Part shown: positions 17,195-26,363 of the stretch, in pieces | Position numbering within the stretch: position 1 is the first letter of the stretch | Layout: every line of letters begins with the position of its first letter | Assembly: GCA_002399235.1 (NCBI GenBank) | Contig: DHDH01000015.1 | Span: forward strand, 52,226 to 113,342 | Reading direction: 5' to 3' | From: Firmicutes bacterium UBA4881 | GTDB taxonomy: Bacteria; Bacillota; DTU065 | DNA: 61,117 bases | The notes under the pieces: generated by a model | Told to the model about the DNA's origin: nothing | Seen by the model: only the letters and a program-made list of their open reading frames with translations | Database searches by the model: none | Program-made: the position numbers and the translations under genes

Positions 17195-17998
17195 GTGAAA
17201 CGGATGTGCTATGTTCTATTAATAGTAATAACGATTTTATGCAACGTTCACCCTGTGTTAGCAAGTGACTTAGGTAGCCTTGTCCCCGGAGAAAAAAATG
17301 CTCAAACCATTACCATTGATATCTCCAAACACCTAAAACCAGAAAACCATTATGCACAAATATTAGACGCTAATTTTGTTAATGGCAATAATGTTTTCCT
17401 TACTACAAGTGATGGTCGCTTAATAACCTCTGAACCTATTGAAGTATTCGTTAACAAAAAAGACACTAGTTATAATTTAACCCTACAGATTGAACCTAGC
17501 ATAGCTGCTAATACTTACTGGTTTATTCTCTATACCTATACAATAAAAAATGGTAAATTGATTACCGAAAGTCAAAAAACTGAACTTTATTCCTTTGAAA
17601 TTGGTAAGTGGATTACAATTGAAGAAATTACTCCTTGGTACAACTTCCCCCTTAACGAAACCTGGGCTGCAAACTCTCTCTCTTTACATACAATAAAAAT
17701 CACGGCTAATGATGATTGGTCTCTCTATGTAAAATGCATGCAAGACTACCAGGGCTTACATGCTGTCTTCATCGAAAAAGACCCTGAATTCGTTAGATTG
17801 CCAACTGATGTTCTTGTAAGTCAAGACCTTATAGAAGTTTTAAAAGGTCCAAAGACCACTGGTACCAAAACAGAGGAAAAAATAATAACTATTGTTTTGT
17901 ATTTTGATGATTGGACAGCCATCCCAGCAGGAGAAATAAATATCAGTTTATACCTTGAAGCAAGAATAACAACGAAGGCTTCGCCTTTGTCGCTATAA
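17195..17998 (+). CDS. Secreted beta-rich protein, candidate fibre subunit or adhesin (gene 1 of the chaperone/usher-like operon)
   Basis: A 267-residue protein with a GTG start (an ATG three codons later is possible; the ribosome binding site GGTGG is weak). A clear signal peptide (MCYVLLIVITILCNVHPVLA) precedes a mature part rich in Thr, Ile and Asn, with alternating hydrophobic residues typical of Ig-like beta-sandwiches. Two segments end in strand-like motifs (YNLTLQIEPSIAANTYWF, IPAGEINISLYLEARI) that resemble the closing strands of pilin domains. No catalytic motif is visible. It is followed by a second subunit-like gene, a periplasmic chaperone-like gene and an usher-like gene, all closely spaced. 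Calling it a pilin or adhesin rests on that context and not on direct similarity. Confidence 0.6.
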   Translation: MKRMCYVLLIVITILCNVHPVLASDLGSLVPGEKNAQTITIDISKHLKPENHYAQILDANFVNGNNVFLTTSDGRLITSEPIEVFVNKKDTSYNLTLQIEPSIAANTYWFILYTYTIKNGKLITESQKTELYSFEIGKWITIEEITPWYNFPLNETWAANSLSLHTIKITANDDWSLYVKCMQDYQGLHAVFIEKDPEFVRLPTDVLVSQDLIEVLKGPKTTGTKTEEKIITIVLYFDDWTAIPAGEINISLYLEARITTKASPLSL

Positions 17999-18028
17999 CA
18001 AAATAACCTAACTTTGGGAGGAAATTTT

Positions 18029-18847
18029 ATGAAAAAACAGTTACCTTTAACCTTGGTTTTCTTATCGATTTTTATCTTCAGCGCTTTATCCTTTGCTCAA
18101 AGCAATTGGGACAACCTCTTTACTAATTACGATCCAGAAAATGAAAAACTTCTTAGTGGCTTGGATATAGGTTGGGAAGTCAGTACCACCGACTATAAAA
18201 ACATAGCTAAAATACCAGCTATTTACGGCAATGAAGCGCAAACTTATACCGAAGACATTGTATCCAAAACAGCAACAGAACGTTCCTCTATTGTTGTAGA
18301 TACTGTTGCTTTCATACCAACCTATGTAAAACTAGAACTAAGTGGGAACAGTGGTAAAAGTACAGTGCATGCTTTTGGTCCCTTTACTGTTGGTAATAGC
18401 TTGTTTGAAAATGCATTAATTTTTGACAACGAAATTGGTGGATTTATCGATGAAAATTGGAATTCATTAGGTCACGGCGAGCAACTTAGCATTGCTCCGG
18501 ATAAAAACCGTTATATTCAAGCTAGTGACTATCTAAAAGCTGTAATTTTCTCAAACGATAACTATAAATATGAGGTTACCGCATCTCCACTTTTAGCTAC
18601 ATCAGAATCTGCTATTCCTAATGCCTCGTTATCTCTAGAAATGGCTTACAGCACATTAAACGCTAATGATAGTTATGGCGATTGGCAATCATTTACCTTC
18701 ACAGGTATTAACTCTAGTGAAATGATTGCTCAGAAGTCTGCCTTACAGACACTCACTGTTATGCATCGTTTCCGTGTACCTTATAACAATGAAGTTGCTG
18801 CTGGTAAATACACTGGCAAAATACATTTTAAGGTCTACACCCTCTAA
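18029..18847 (+). CDS. Secreted beta-rich protein, candidate major fibre subunit (gene 2 of the operon)
   Basis: A 272-residue protein from the ATG at 18029 (MKKQLPLT) with GGGAGGA 6-7 nt upstream. The longer frame begins with a TTG overlapping that ribosome binding site. A signal peptide (ending LSFAQ) precedes a Ser/Thr/Asn-rich mature region without cysteine. The C-terminus (MHRFRVPYNNEVAAGKYTG then KIHFKVYTL) has the form AGxYTGxIxFxV. This is the last-strand signature of spore-coat-U/archaic chaperone-usher pilins, where a final strand swaps into the chaperone or the next subunit. It lies 31 bp after gene 1 and 21 bp before the chaperone-like gene. A structure prediction would be needed to confirm an incomplete Ig fold. 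Confidence 0.6.
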   Translation: MKKQLPLTLVFLSIFIFSALSFAQSNWDNLFTNYDPENEKLLSGLDIGWEVSTTDYKNIAKIPAIYGNEAQTYTEDIVSKTATERSSIVVDTVAFIPTYVKLELSGNSGKSTVHAFGPFTVGNSLFENALIFDNEIGGFIDENWNSLGHGEQLSIAPDKNRYIQASDYLKAVIFSNDNYKYEVTASPLLATSESAIPNASLSLEMAYSTLNANDSYGDWQSFTFTGINSSEMIAQKSALQTLTVMHRFRVPYNNEVAAGKYTGKIHFKVYTL

Positions 18848-18868
18848 TTTGTATCGGAGGTATAGCTA

Positions 18869-19660
18869 ATGAAGAAATGGCTCTTCGTTTGTATTTGTTT
18901 AATTTTAAGCCTAAGGGTTTCTTCTTCTCTCCTTGTCGAACCAAGCAGATTTGAATTTATCCTTAACCCAGCAGATAAAACCACAGGAGCCATCAAAGTA
19001 TCTAATATAACTGATACGCCACTGCTTATTAGTGTTAAAGCCTACGATTGGATTTTAGACACTGATGGTAATTTAGAAAACTTGGCCTTTGGCAGCCATC
19101 CTACAACTTTATCTGGGAGTATGAAATTTAATCCTAAACAGTTTAACTTGTCTCCTGGACAAACCCAGATTGTTCGCTTCACATTGACCATGCCCGCAGA
19201 GGAGCCAAAAGAAAGGCGAACCATGGTTTTCTTCGAGACAGAACAGATTGCCTCAACAGGTGGTATACAGACTATTTTACAAACCCAAATTGGCACAGTA
19301 ATCTATGCTGGACTTGCTAAAGCAGTTGCTTCTTTCCAGGTATTAGACATAAAAAAAATCAGCGATGACATTAATCTCGCTTTTGATTTACTCTGTTTAA
19401 ATATGGGTGAAGTTCATATTCGCTTGAATTTAACTTATGCTGTTATGGATCTTAATGGTCAAGAACTATTTAGCGAGCAAACTGTTGGAAATGTTATTCT
19501 ACCGGGCCAAAACCAAGTTTTACATCTACCAATAACTAAACAACTTAGTCCAGGGTTTTACAAATTAATAGGCAAGTTTAGTTTTGATGGTACACAAAAC
19601 ATCTTGCCTTTTGTCATTCCTTTCACTATAGATATTGCTAACAAAGGAGGTCTACAATGA
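18869..19660 (+). CDS. PapD-like periplasmic chaperone (gene 3 of the operon)
   Basis: A 263-residue protein with CGGAGG before the ATG. After the signal peptide come two Ig-like domains. Domain 1 (about 22-145) opens with LLVEPSRFEFILNP, continues with GAIKVSNITDTPLLISVKAYDW, and has FNLSPGQTQIVRFTLTMP at about 90-107. This is the order of motifs in pilus-assembly chaperones: the first strand, the alternating-hydrophobic G1-like strand region and the PGQxQxVR loop. Domain 2 (about 150-255) is a beta-rich domain ending in PFVIPFTIDI. A chaperone of this type would cap subunits in the space between two membranes. The gene overlaps the usher-like gene by 4 bp (ATGA), so the two are translationally coupled. 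Confidence 0.7.
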   Translation: MKKWLFVCICLILSLRVSSSLLVEPSRFEFILNPADKTTGAIKVSNITDTPLLISVKAYDWILDTDGNLENLAFGSHPTTLSGSMKFNPKQFNLSPGQTQIVRFTLTMPAEEPKERRTMVFFETEQIASTGGIQTILQTQIGTVIYAGLAKAVASFQVLDIKKISDDINLAFDLLCLNMGEVHIRLNLTYAVMDLNGQELFSEQTVGNVILPGQNQVLHLPITKQLSPGFYKLIGKFSFDGTQNILPFVIPFTIDIANKGGLQ

Positions 19661-22623
19661 AAAAAGGGCTATTACCGGTAATGCTGGCCTTCTGTGTAAC
19701 TATAGTTATTGCTCTTTCTGCTCGAGCAGAAGCAACAGAGAGTAGCGTTGTCAGCCTTTTTATCACTTATTCAGATGATCTCCTAATAGTTGATCAGTTC
19801 TTCGAAATTATAGATCAGGGTGAGCATATTTTGCTTCCTCTGATCTCTTTTGCTGATTACCTCGGAATTGATCTGGAATCTGACAACCTAGATCATATTA
19901 TTTCGGTTCTTTATCAGGAGAGAAGCGTACAAATATCAACAAGAGACAATTTGTATATTGATCATCCTGAATGGAGTTTGAACCCTCCTTTGTTTTTAGA
20001 TGGCATTTTATATGTATCACCACAACTTTTTGAGTATTTAACTCAAGCTCAAATCGAATGGAGACCTAACTATCAAGAAATAGCTGTACAAATAAAGCAT
20101 AGGCCTCGCTGGCTAGAACAAAAAGATCAAAATTCTAGTACTAAAGATAGCAACAATTCGGGTGAAAAAGTTGATAAACTATCTTTTAACAATAATGGTT
20201 TGAACTTTATTGGTTATCGGTTAAAATCTAGCTTACTTTTACCACAGAAAAGTTCTTCTAACGAAACAAATTGGCAGCTTTACGGAAGAGTCGGTAATTT
20301 TAGTCTATCAGCGTTCTTAGATACCAACTTATCTAATCTTAATCAGTTTGATGCCGATGTTAAAATGTTAAGAGCAAAATATGAGAAGAGTGGTACGCTA
20401 CTTGTTATTGGCGACCACGAGTCTACTTGGGAAGACTCCTTGGATAAAAAGTACATTAGAGGAGCTACCTTTACTTATTCGCAGGGCCTCTTTTCTAACT
20501 CATTTGCTTATAAAAACTTCGCTGGTGAAGTTCAACCATATTCTACTGTTTCAATATATGTTAACGACAAGCTTATCCAAACACTTAATGAAGAAGCTAC
20601 AAAAGATGGCGCTTTCTCTTTTTCAGCCATTCCCTTAAGCAAAATGAAATTAAATATAATTAAGATCGTAATTAGAGAACCCTCTGGGAAATATAAGGAA
20701 TTAAATTACCAAATAACTGGTGAACCAAGAATCTTTCTACCAAAAACATATTCCTTTCAAGCAGCTCACGGCCTCTATCGCTCTCCTAGTCGCCCCGAGT
20801 TTGAGGGAGTAATGTCAGCTTACACCCTAAAATTAGGTGGTAATGGGTATAGTATTTGGACGGATGGAATTAGTTATAAAAAAGCGGGTTCCTCTAAAGC
20901 CAATAATGGCTTTAGATTATCCTTTTACGGTCAACCTTTTGGTAATGTGATATTAGATGCAAATGCTTTTCTTTCGCCAGATACCGAAGTCTATTCTCTA
21001 GGTCAATCAGTAGGGTTAAAACTATTTTCCCCCTCTTTTATAACCACAGCTAAATTCTATAATATTCCCACCGCTATTGTTAATGTTTTCCCTCAAAAAG
21101 CAGGTCTAGGCAATGAATTTACACTCACAATAAGTCCAGCTCCTAAGTGGCAGTTAGAGATAGCTAAAGGTAGTCGATATATAGAAATTAATAATTTGAA
21201 TCATAAAAGGTTCAATATATCTCTTGGCAAAACACTAGAAACACCATCGCATTCTCAAGTAAACTTTTCTTACTTTAACGAAAATCTAACTTATAATAAT
21301 CTATCTGCTTTAACTACTAATGGGCTACAGTGGCATTATAGGGAAAGAACTCCAAACACTCACCTTGACCGTTCTTTTATCTTTAAACAAAATAACTCAG
21401 CTGAAAATAATACCCCCCAAAGACAATACCAAGAATTAGAAGTTAACGCATCTGGTTCGGAGTTAGTTAGTAAAAATGGTTTACTATCTCATTCATTTAA
21501 CTATCAAAGTAGCTTAGAACATAGCCAGCTAACCAAACAAAGTCTAAATGTCACAACTACAGCAAAAGGTACTCTAGAAAACATCACTGGATTTATTAGT
21601 CTCTCTTCTCTTAGTGGCTCATCTAAAGAAAGAACTCTGTTTGAGCAGGAAGAATTTCAGCTTCGGTTCCTTTTCGACCAAGTTATAAATAAAAAGCTCC
21701 GCATTTCTAGTAATACTATTCGTACCTGGAAAAAGAACCTACACGATACCTTTGAAACTCAAGTATCTATTAATTACATCTGCAAACCTTTAAACGTAAT
21801 TAAAGGCGAACTAGAAACTCTTATAAGCCTTTCCGGAGTTAAAAGCACCATATATACAGGTAGCATAGAATACAAAAAGACCTTTGCTAATTCTCTTTCT
21901 TTAAGTTCTAAGTTCAAAGTTAGTCTATCCAACCCTTCTCATCTAGTCTCGTACTTTCTTAACATTGATATCAGCCAAGCCTTAGGTCTTTCAGCAAACC
22001 GAGTTACCTATTTTTCATATTCTGAAGAACCGCCTAAAGCTTTTCTCACAGGACGTGCTTATATAGATTGGAACGAAAATGGCCAGCTCGATAAAGGCGA
22101 ACCTGTGGTGAGCGACGTGCCTATAAGACTTGATAACAATATTGTTAGCACCGAGGAAAATGGGATTTATCGCTTCGAAGATATAGAACCTGGAGAGTAC
22201 TTACTAGGTTTTGATGAATACTCTTTGCCAGCTGATTACACTCAAGTTTTTCAACCAAAGCTAGTTATCATCAAAGAATACGAATCAGTGCACATTGACC
22301 TACCCTTAGTTATCAAAGGCAGTATAAGTGGAACCATCTTTATCGACATTAATGAAAATGGCCGTCTAGATGCAACCGATACACCTATTTCTTTGGCCAC
22401 TGTCATTCTCAATAACCAGGAAAAAACATTAACCAATACTTTAGGTAACTTTACTTTCGATCGGGTAAAATTAGGTACTATAACCTTAGCAATAGACCCA
22501 AAAAGTCTTCCCCCGCAAACTGTTTTACCACCAATACTCACTATCACAATCGATAATAGTGAAACAGAGTTAGCAAACATCCTGATACCAGTGCATCTTA
22601 TAAATAAACCTGTCCTTGATTAA
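19657..22623 (+). CDS. Usher-like outer-membrane assembly protein with two C-terminal SdrD-B-type domains (gene 4)
   Basis: A 988-residue secreted protein, AGGAGG before the ATG. Signal peptide 1-24. Residues about 28-150 resemble the N-domain of TcfC-like ushers (ILLPLISFADYLGIDLES, a W-x-P-x-x-x-E ending near WRPNYQEIAV). Residues about 180-770 are alternating beta-strand sequence suited to a large beta-barrel. They include a plug-like or strand segment of the usher type (VSIYVNDKLIQTLNEE, KDGAFSFSAIPLSKMKLN, REPSGKYKEL). The tail (about 800-985) holds two collagen-binding/SdrD B-type repeats (GRAYIDWNENGQLDKGEP, GTIFIDINENGRLDATDT) with calcium-site-like DxNxNGxxD loops. Classical ushers are 800-850 residues and end in small beta-sandwich domains. 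In a one-membrane cell this protein would have no place to insert. Usher function is inferred from domain order and the adjacent chaperone-like gene. Confidence 0.65.
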   Translation: MKKGLLPVMLAFCVTIVIALSARAEATESSVVSLFITYSDDLLIVDQFFEIIDQGEHILLPLISFADYLGIDLESDNLDHIISVLYQERSVQISTRDNLYIDHPEWSLNPPLFLDGILYVSPQLFEYLTQAQIEWRPNYQEIAVQIKHRPRWLEQKDQNSSTKDSNNSGEKVDKLSFNNNGLNFIGYRLKSSLLLPQKSSSNETNWQLYGRVGNFSLSAFLDTNLSNLNQFDADVKMLRAKYEKSGTLLVIGDHESTWEDSLDKKYIRGATFTYSQGLFSNSFAYKNFAGEVQPYSTVSIYVNDKLIQTLNEEATKDGAFSFSAIPLSKMKLNIIKIVIREPSGKYKELNYQITGEPRIFLPKTYSFQAAHGLYRSPSRPEFEGVMSAYTLKLGGNGYSIWTDGISYKKAGSSKANNGFRLSFYGQPFGNVILDANAFLSPDTEVYSLGQSVGLKLFSPSFITTAKFYNIPTAIVNVFPQKAGLGNEFTLTISPAPKWQLEIAKGSRYIEINNLNHKRFNISLGKTLETPSHSQVNFSYFNENLTYNNLSALTTNGLQWHYRERTPNTHLDRSFIFKQNNSAENNTPQRQYQELEVNASGSELVSKNGLLSHSFNYQSSLEHSQLTKQSLNVTTTAKGTLENITGFISLSSLSGSSKERTLFEQEEFQLRFLFDQVINKKLRISSNTIRTWKKNLHDTFETQVSINYICKPLNVIKGELETLISLSGVKSTIYTGSIEYKKTFANSLSLSSKFKVSLSNPSHLVSYFLNIDISQALGLSANRVTYFSYSEEPPKAFLTGRAYIDWNENGQLDKGEPVVSDVPIRLDNNIVSTEENGIYRFEDIEPGEYLLGFDEYSLPADYTQVFQPKLVIIKEYESVHIDLPLVIKGSISGTIFIDINENGRLDATDTPISLATVILNNQEKTLTNTLGNFTFDRVKLGTITLAIDPKSLPPQTVLPPILTITIDNSETELANILIPVHLINKPVLD

Positions 22624-22638
22624 AAACTACTTAAATAA

Positions 22639-22680
22639 AAAAGTAGGCAGTCGCTTCAAACGCTCTGCCTACTTTTTATT
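22639..22680. terminator. Bidirectional terminator ending the chaperone/usher-like operon
   Basis: A perfect 12-bp stem (22639-22650 with 22665-22676) has T-rich tails on both sides. It also serves the convergent gene at 22707. Confidence 0.85.
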
Positions 22681-22706
22681 TACTTAGGTCGCCTAACCGT
22701 TTTTAT

Positions 22707-23339
22707 TTATTTTTTTCCAAACCATACTTTTACATAGTCATAGGATACAGCTGTACAGTTAGAACGTAGTGAAATAAATAAACCCTCTTCTATTGGTTCA
22801 TTGTCCGTCCACTCAGCAGCTTTTTTACCGTTCACATAAACAACAATTAAACCTGTTGTATTATCATATTCAATCCGAATAACAGTTTCTTTACCAAGAG
22901 CACAACCAAACCCAGGTTTTTGAACTATTGCAGAACCCAAAATACCATTTCGTGATCTGTAGATCTGTGTTTCATTAGCATCCTGAAATATCAAATAAGA
23001 ATCTCCTCTAGAAGCATTTTCGCCATCACTAGCCATAAAATGGAGCCCTGCTGCAGGAGCATACTCTTTGCTTCTATTCTCAGGAATAAACTTGTACTCG
23101 TAGATATACACACCTGTACCAAATTGCTCTAGTTCCTGATAGATATTAGTATTGTTGTGATTCGAATCGAAATTTACCATCTTACTGTTAATAATATCCC
23201 ATTCACCTGAAACCGGCATCCAATCAACCTTTTTAGAATCTGTCTTGTCGAAGTTTGCTTCGTAAATTAACACATCTGCCGCTAAAGAAAAAACTGCTAA
23301 GGCGAACATCAAGAGTAAAATTCCCATAGTTTTTTTCAT
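22707..23339 (-). CDS. Secreted LamG/DUF1080-like carbohydrate-binding protein
   Basis: A 210-residue protein from the ATG at 23339 (MKKTMGILLL), preceded by GAGGGGGA. Signal peptide to about residue 20 (ending SLA). The mature part has the jelly-roll pattern of DUF1080/LamG-type lectin domains: VLIYEANFDKTDS, WMPVSGEWDIINSKMVNF, YIYEYKFIPE, HFMASDGENASRGDSYLIF, VIRIEYDNTTGLIVVYVNG, VSYDYVKVWFG. Such domains bind or hydrolyse glycans. No clear catalytic acid can be assigned, so binding is more likely. It lies convergent to the usher gene and upstream of the next minus-strand carbohydrate gene's 3' end. Confidence 0.75.
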   Translation of the reverse strand: MKKTMGILLLMFALAVFSLAADVLIYEANFDKTDSKKVDWMPVSGEWDIINSKMVNFDSNHNNTNIYQELEQFGTGVYIYEYKFIPENRSKEYAPAAGLHFMASDGENASRGDSYLIFQDANETQIYRSRNGILGSAIVQKPGFGCALGKETVIRIEYDNTTGLIVVYVNGKKAAEWTDNEPIEEGLFISLRSNCTAVSYDYVKVWFGKK

Positions 23340-23517
23340 AAATATTCCCCCTCGATGATTTACCAAAGTTAGCAAACCTTCTCCTTAGTAAGGCCTATTT
23401 TCTTCAATGGAACAAGTAATCCTCGAATAAATTTATTCTTTTTAGCAATATCTTTATTGGTACAAACTAGGTAAAAGGATATTTTACAGTCGAAGATACC
23501 AAAATACCCTAAGTAAA

Positions 23518-23542
23518 GCGGGGTAGGTTTAGCCCACCCCGC
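23518..23542 (-). terminator. Terminator of the heparinase-like gene
   Basis: A 10-bp GC-rich stem with one mismatch (23518-23527 with 23533-23542) is followed on the minus strand by TTTACTT. It lies 10 nt after the stop codon at 23552. Confidence 0.7.
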
Positions 23543-23551
23543 AGTATTATA

Positions 23552-26128
23552 TTACTCCAAGGTTACTTTTAACAGTCCTTCCTCTTCGAGATATTGCCAA
23601 TTCTCTATAGGCTTATTATCTCTAGTAACTTCTTTGGGAGCCACACTAAGCTTAAGCGAAAGTGTCAGTCCTTCTTCTAGCACATCTCTAGAAACTGATA
23701 CCGTACCTTTATCAATAGTTATTGATACGCTACCCTTTCTCGATAGTTCTAGAAGGGGCATATCGTCCGTAGATAAATTTGTTCCATTGGCAATATGCAA
23801 ACTAGCAATACTTTCATTTTCTTTAGTAATAGAAGCCGAGCATCCATCGGTTTTGTAGCCAAAGGCCCTCTCTGCAAACAGTGCTATCGTCTCTGTGTTT
23901 TTATAAATTATCAAAGCTGCTTTATCTTCCCACAACGCTTTGTAGGTCTCAGAATCTGTACCTTTCTGAGGGACAAGGATGGCAAAGAAACTGGCTTCTT
24001 TAGCTTTTTCTGTGGTGGTAGCCTTGAAATGCCATTGCTTAGGTCTGTTGGCATGCCTTTCTTCTGGATCAACTGTAAATTTATCAGTAACCGAAACCTG
24101 AAGTGGAAGACTACTGTGTATCTCACCTGTTAACTTAACCAAACCATCTTCTACTTTGATTTTATTACCTTCACTTTGAAATTCTTTTCTGGCATGTAAT
24201 AGCCAATCATAGCTTCTTTCTTTTGCGGAAGCTACCTCATCATATATCAAAACAAAGTGAGGTTTAATAAATAATATCTGTCGATCATATTGCTTAATTC
24301 TTCCTGCATAAGCTTTTTGAGCGTCACCTAGTGTATAATCAAGACCTTCTGTGGAAATAAAGTCCTTAATTTCACCTTTAGCTGTCAAAGTATTTATTGG
24401 TTGACCTTCTCCATCTACCAAGATTGTTGATTTGGATATAGTTTGATTAGTCCATAGCGTATGATGTGGACTACCGTAATACGGGTAGTATCCTGAAGAG
24501 ATAATCAAAGGTACACCAAAGGCTTCAATGGTAAAAGCATTCTGATCTGCATGGCTATGAGAATAAGAGCCATAGGGACTGGACTTAAAAAGCACATGAA
24601 TATCTTCGTATTCATCAGCGAGGTTGGTATGCATCGAAACCCAGCCTACATCTCTAAAGAAACGGCTCTGAGGGATATCCGTAGGTCCTTCAGCCACAAT
24701 ATCATCGCCATACCATAGATAGCCTATGATTCCGTCTGGTATCATGCCTTTTAATTGTTTTGCATACCACTTGAAATAAGGGTTATCTGAGTATTTAGCC
24801 AAATAGCTCATTACCATATAATCTTCTTTGTTAGGAACTTCATCAAGGTTATCTCCAAAAGGCGAATGCTTCGCATATGGCGGGTGCACATACAACTTAA
24901 AGAATCCTGTCTTTTGGAAGAAAGGTTTATCAACAAGGTTTACCCCAGTTGCTTGGTAGTAAGCGTCAGCAAACCACAGAATCCTTTCCATGTACCAACG
25001 CCAATAGATTGGGCCTTCTGCCCAACCACCATCTTCTTTCCCCCAAGCAGGATAGATGGAAAAGAAGACGTTTGTTACATAGTCAAACCATTTATCTGCT
25101 TCTTCGATTTCACCTAATAAAGCGATTGCTGCTTCACCTAAAAAAGCAATTTGCCTACCAAGATGAGAGTTATAAGGACTAATATGATACTCTTTACCTT
25201 TAGCTGTTAAAAGTCTATATACTTCTTCTCCTCTTTGTCTTAGTGAATTCTGTATAGTTAATTTATCTTCTACTGTTAAGAGGTCATAAAGCCAAGTATA
25301 AGCACGACTCATCGTAAAGAGTATATTCATCGAACATTCATCATTAACAGTTGCACTTGTAGGTCCATTAGGATCCCAGCTAGCAACCTCTAAAAGCCAT
25401 TCTTTGGCAGCATTACCGATCTCTTTTTCGCCTGTAATCAGATAAACAAAAGCGCCTTTTTCCATCGGACCTACAGCTTTTAAAGTAATATCTAGCATCA
25501 GGGTCCAGTGTTTGACCTCCCAAACTCCACCAGGGAAGCCCTCTGGTTCTTTGGGTGATCTAGTAGCAACTACTGCTTTGCCATCCCAATAAATACTCTG
25601 CCAAAGAATATCACCTACAAGGTCGTCTCTTTTATCGCGTGCTTCTTGTAGATTATTTGGTGTAACAAAAAGTCTGGGATGAGCACCTATCTTAGCTTTA
25701 ATCTCTTTAATCGGTGGTATATAGAACTCGTCTGCAGTTTTAGAAACCCTAAATTCACGAATCTCACTATGCAAAGAAGGGATACCTTCATCATCTATAT
25801 AACGATAACGCCAGTAATAATTGGTATCTTTCTTAAGTGGCTTGTGGTAGAGCATGACTGAATATGGAATATCAATAAATACTTCTTTGCTAGTAAAGTC
25901 TCTGCTCTCACTAAGTTCTAGCTCATACTTAACCGCTCGGCGCTCTGGCATCCACAGAAAGTATGGGGGATTTACTCTAACTATTTCTTGGTCTTCTGGG
26001 TAATAACCAAGCATATCCACACTAGGCCGTTTGGTCCTCAATGTTTCTGCCTCTGCATACGTAACCGGTGAAAAAACCAATAGTAATATTAGAAGCAAAG
26101 GAAATAATGATAACAGATTTAGGCTCAA
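23552..26128 (-). CDS. Secreted heparinase II/III-like (DUF4962) polysaccharide lyase
   Basis: An 858-residue protein with a TTG start 6 nt after GGAGGGG. Signal peptide 1-26. Residues about 50-135 are a fibronectin-like domain (NPPYFLWMPE, YELELSESRDFTS, YYWRYRYIDDEG). The DUF4962 alpha/alpha-toroid is at about 150-500 (AHPRLFVTPNNL, WLYDLLTVEDK, SPYNSHLGRQIAFLGEA, GWAEGPIYWRWYMERI). The heparinase II/III-like beta-domain (about 510-790) has HSHADQNAFTIEAFG and LIYDEV. In this lyase clan His and Tyr residues in the N-SH and SHSHAD motifs take part in beta-elimination of uronic-acid polymers. The exact substrate cannot be read from sequence. The protein acts outside the cytoplasmic membrane and fits the carbohydrate-degradation theme of its neighbours. 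Confidence 0.85.
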   Translation of the reverse strand: MSLNLLSLFPLLLILLLVFSPVTYAEAETLRTKRPSVDMLGYYPEDQEIVRVNPPYFLWMPERRAVKYELELSESRDFTSKEVFIDIPYSVMLYHKPLKKDTNYYWRYRYIDDEGIPSLHSEIREFRVSKTADEFYIPPIKEIKAKIGAHPRLFVTPNNLQEARDKRDDLVGDILWQSIYWDGKAVVATRSPKEPEGFPGGVWEVKHWTLMLDITLKAVGPMEKGAFVYLITGEKEIGNAAKEWLLEVASWDPNGPTSATVNDECSMNILFTMSRAYTWLYDLLTVEDKLTIQNSLRQRGEEVYRLLTAKGKEYHISPYNSHLGRQIAFLGEAAIALLGEIEEADKWFDYVTNVFFSIYPAWGKEDGGWAEGPIYWRWYMERILWFADAYYQATGVNLVDKPFFQKTGFFKLYVHPPYAKHSPFGDNLDEVPNKEDYMVMSYLAKYSDNPYFKWYAKQLKGMIPDGIIGYLWYGDDIVAEGPTDIPQSRFFRDVGWVSMHTNLADEYEDIHVLFKSSPYGSYSHSHADQNAFTIEAFGVPLIISSGYYPYYGSPHHTLWTNQTISKSTILVDGEGQPINTLTAKGEIKDFISTEGLDYTLGDAQKAYAGRIKQYDRQILFIKPHFVLIYDEVASAKERSYDWLLHARKEFQSEGNKIKVEDGLVKLTGEIHSSLPLQVSVTDKFTVDPEERHANRPKQWHFKATTTEKAKEASFFAILVPQKGTDSETYKALWEDKAALIIYKNTETIALFAERAFGYKTDGCSASITKENESIASLHIANGTNLSTDDMPLLELSRKGSVSITIDKGTVSVSRDVLEEGLTLSLKLSVAPKEVTRDNKPIENWQYLEEEGLLKVTLE

Positions 26129-26297
26129 AGCAACCCCTCCTAAATATAACCCTTTGAAAAATAATTTCTTCCATAAATATTTTCTTCTTACTGGAATAAT
26201 AACCTTTTATTATGCATTGTTTTCGTTATCATGCATCTTTGTTCCTTTTCTTCATTGCAACCCAATCCATAAATCTTGACAATTTCTTAAGATTAGC
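26129..26297. other. Divergent intergenic region
   Basis: Holds the promoter of the heparinase-like gene (minus) and leads into the promoter of the small secreted protein (plus). A TTGACA at 26276-26281 has no good -10 partner. Confidence 0.35.
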
Positions 26298-26326
26298 TTG
26301 AAACCTCCTCAATAATCACTTAGTAA
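26298..26326 (+). promoter_or_regulatory. Candidate promoter of the small secreted protein
   Basis: TTGAAA at 26298-26303 and TAGTAA at 26321-26326 are separated by 17 bp. The predicted start at about 26333 coincides with the base of the leader hairpin. Confidence 0.4.
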
Positions 26327-26329
26327 AAT

Positions 26330-26363
26330 GAAATCATCAAGAGAGAGTAAACTCTCTAATTTC
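26330..26363 (+). promoter_or_regulatory. 5' leader hairpin ending one base before the ribosome binding site
   Basis: An inner 7-bp perfect stem (26342-26348 with 26351-26357) is extended by GAAAT (26330-26334) with ATTTC (26359-26363). The ribosome binding site AAGGAGG follows immediately (26364-26370), with 5 nt to the ATG. A hairpin at the very 5' end like this often stabilises an mRNA or keeps the ribosome binding site clear. Confidence 0.5.

Noticed and set aside
24866..25182. Plus-strand frames inside the heparinase-like gene
   Set aside because: Antisense shadows of a well supported large gene, without ribosome binding sites or family similarity.
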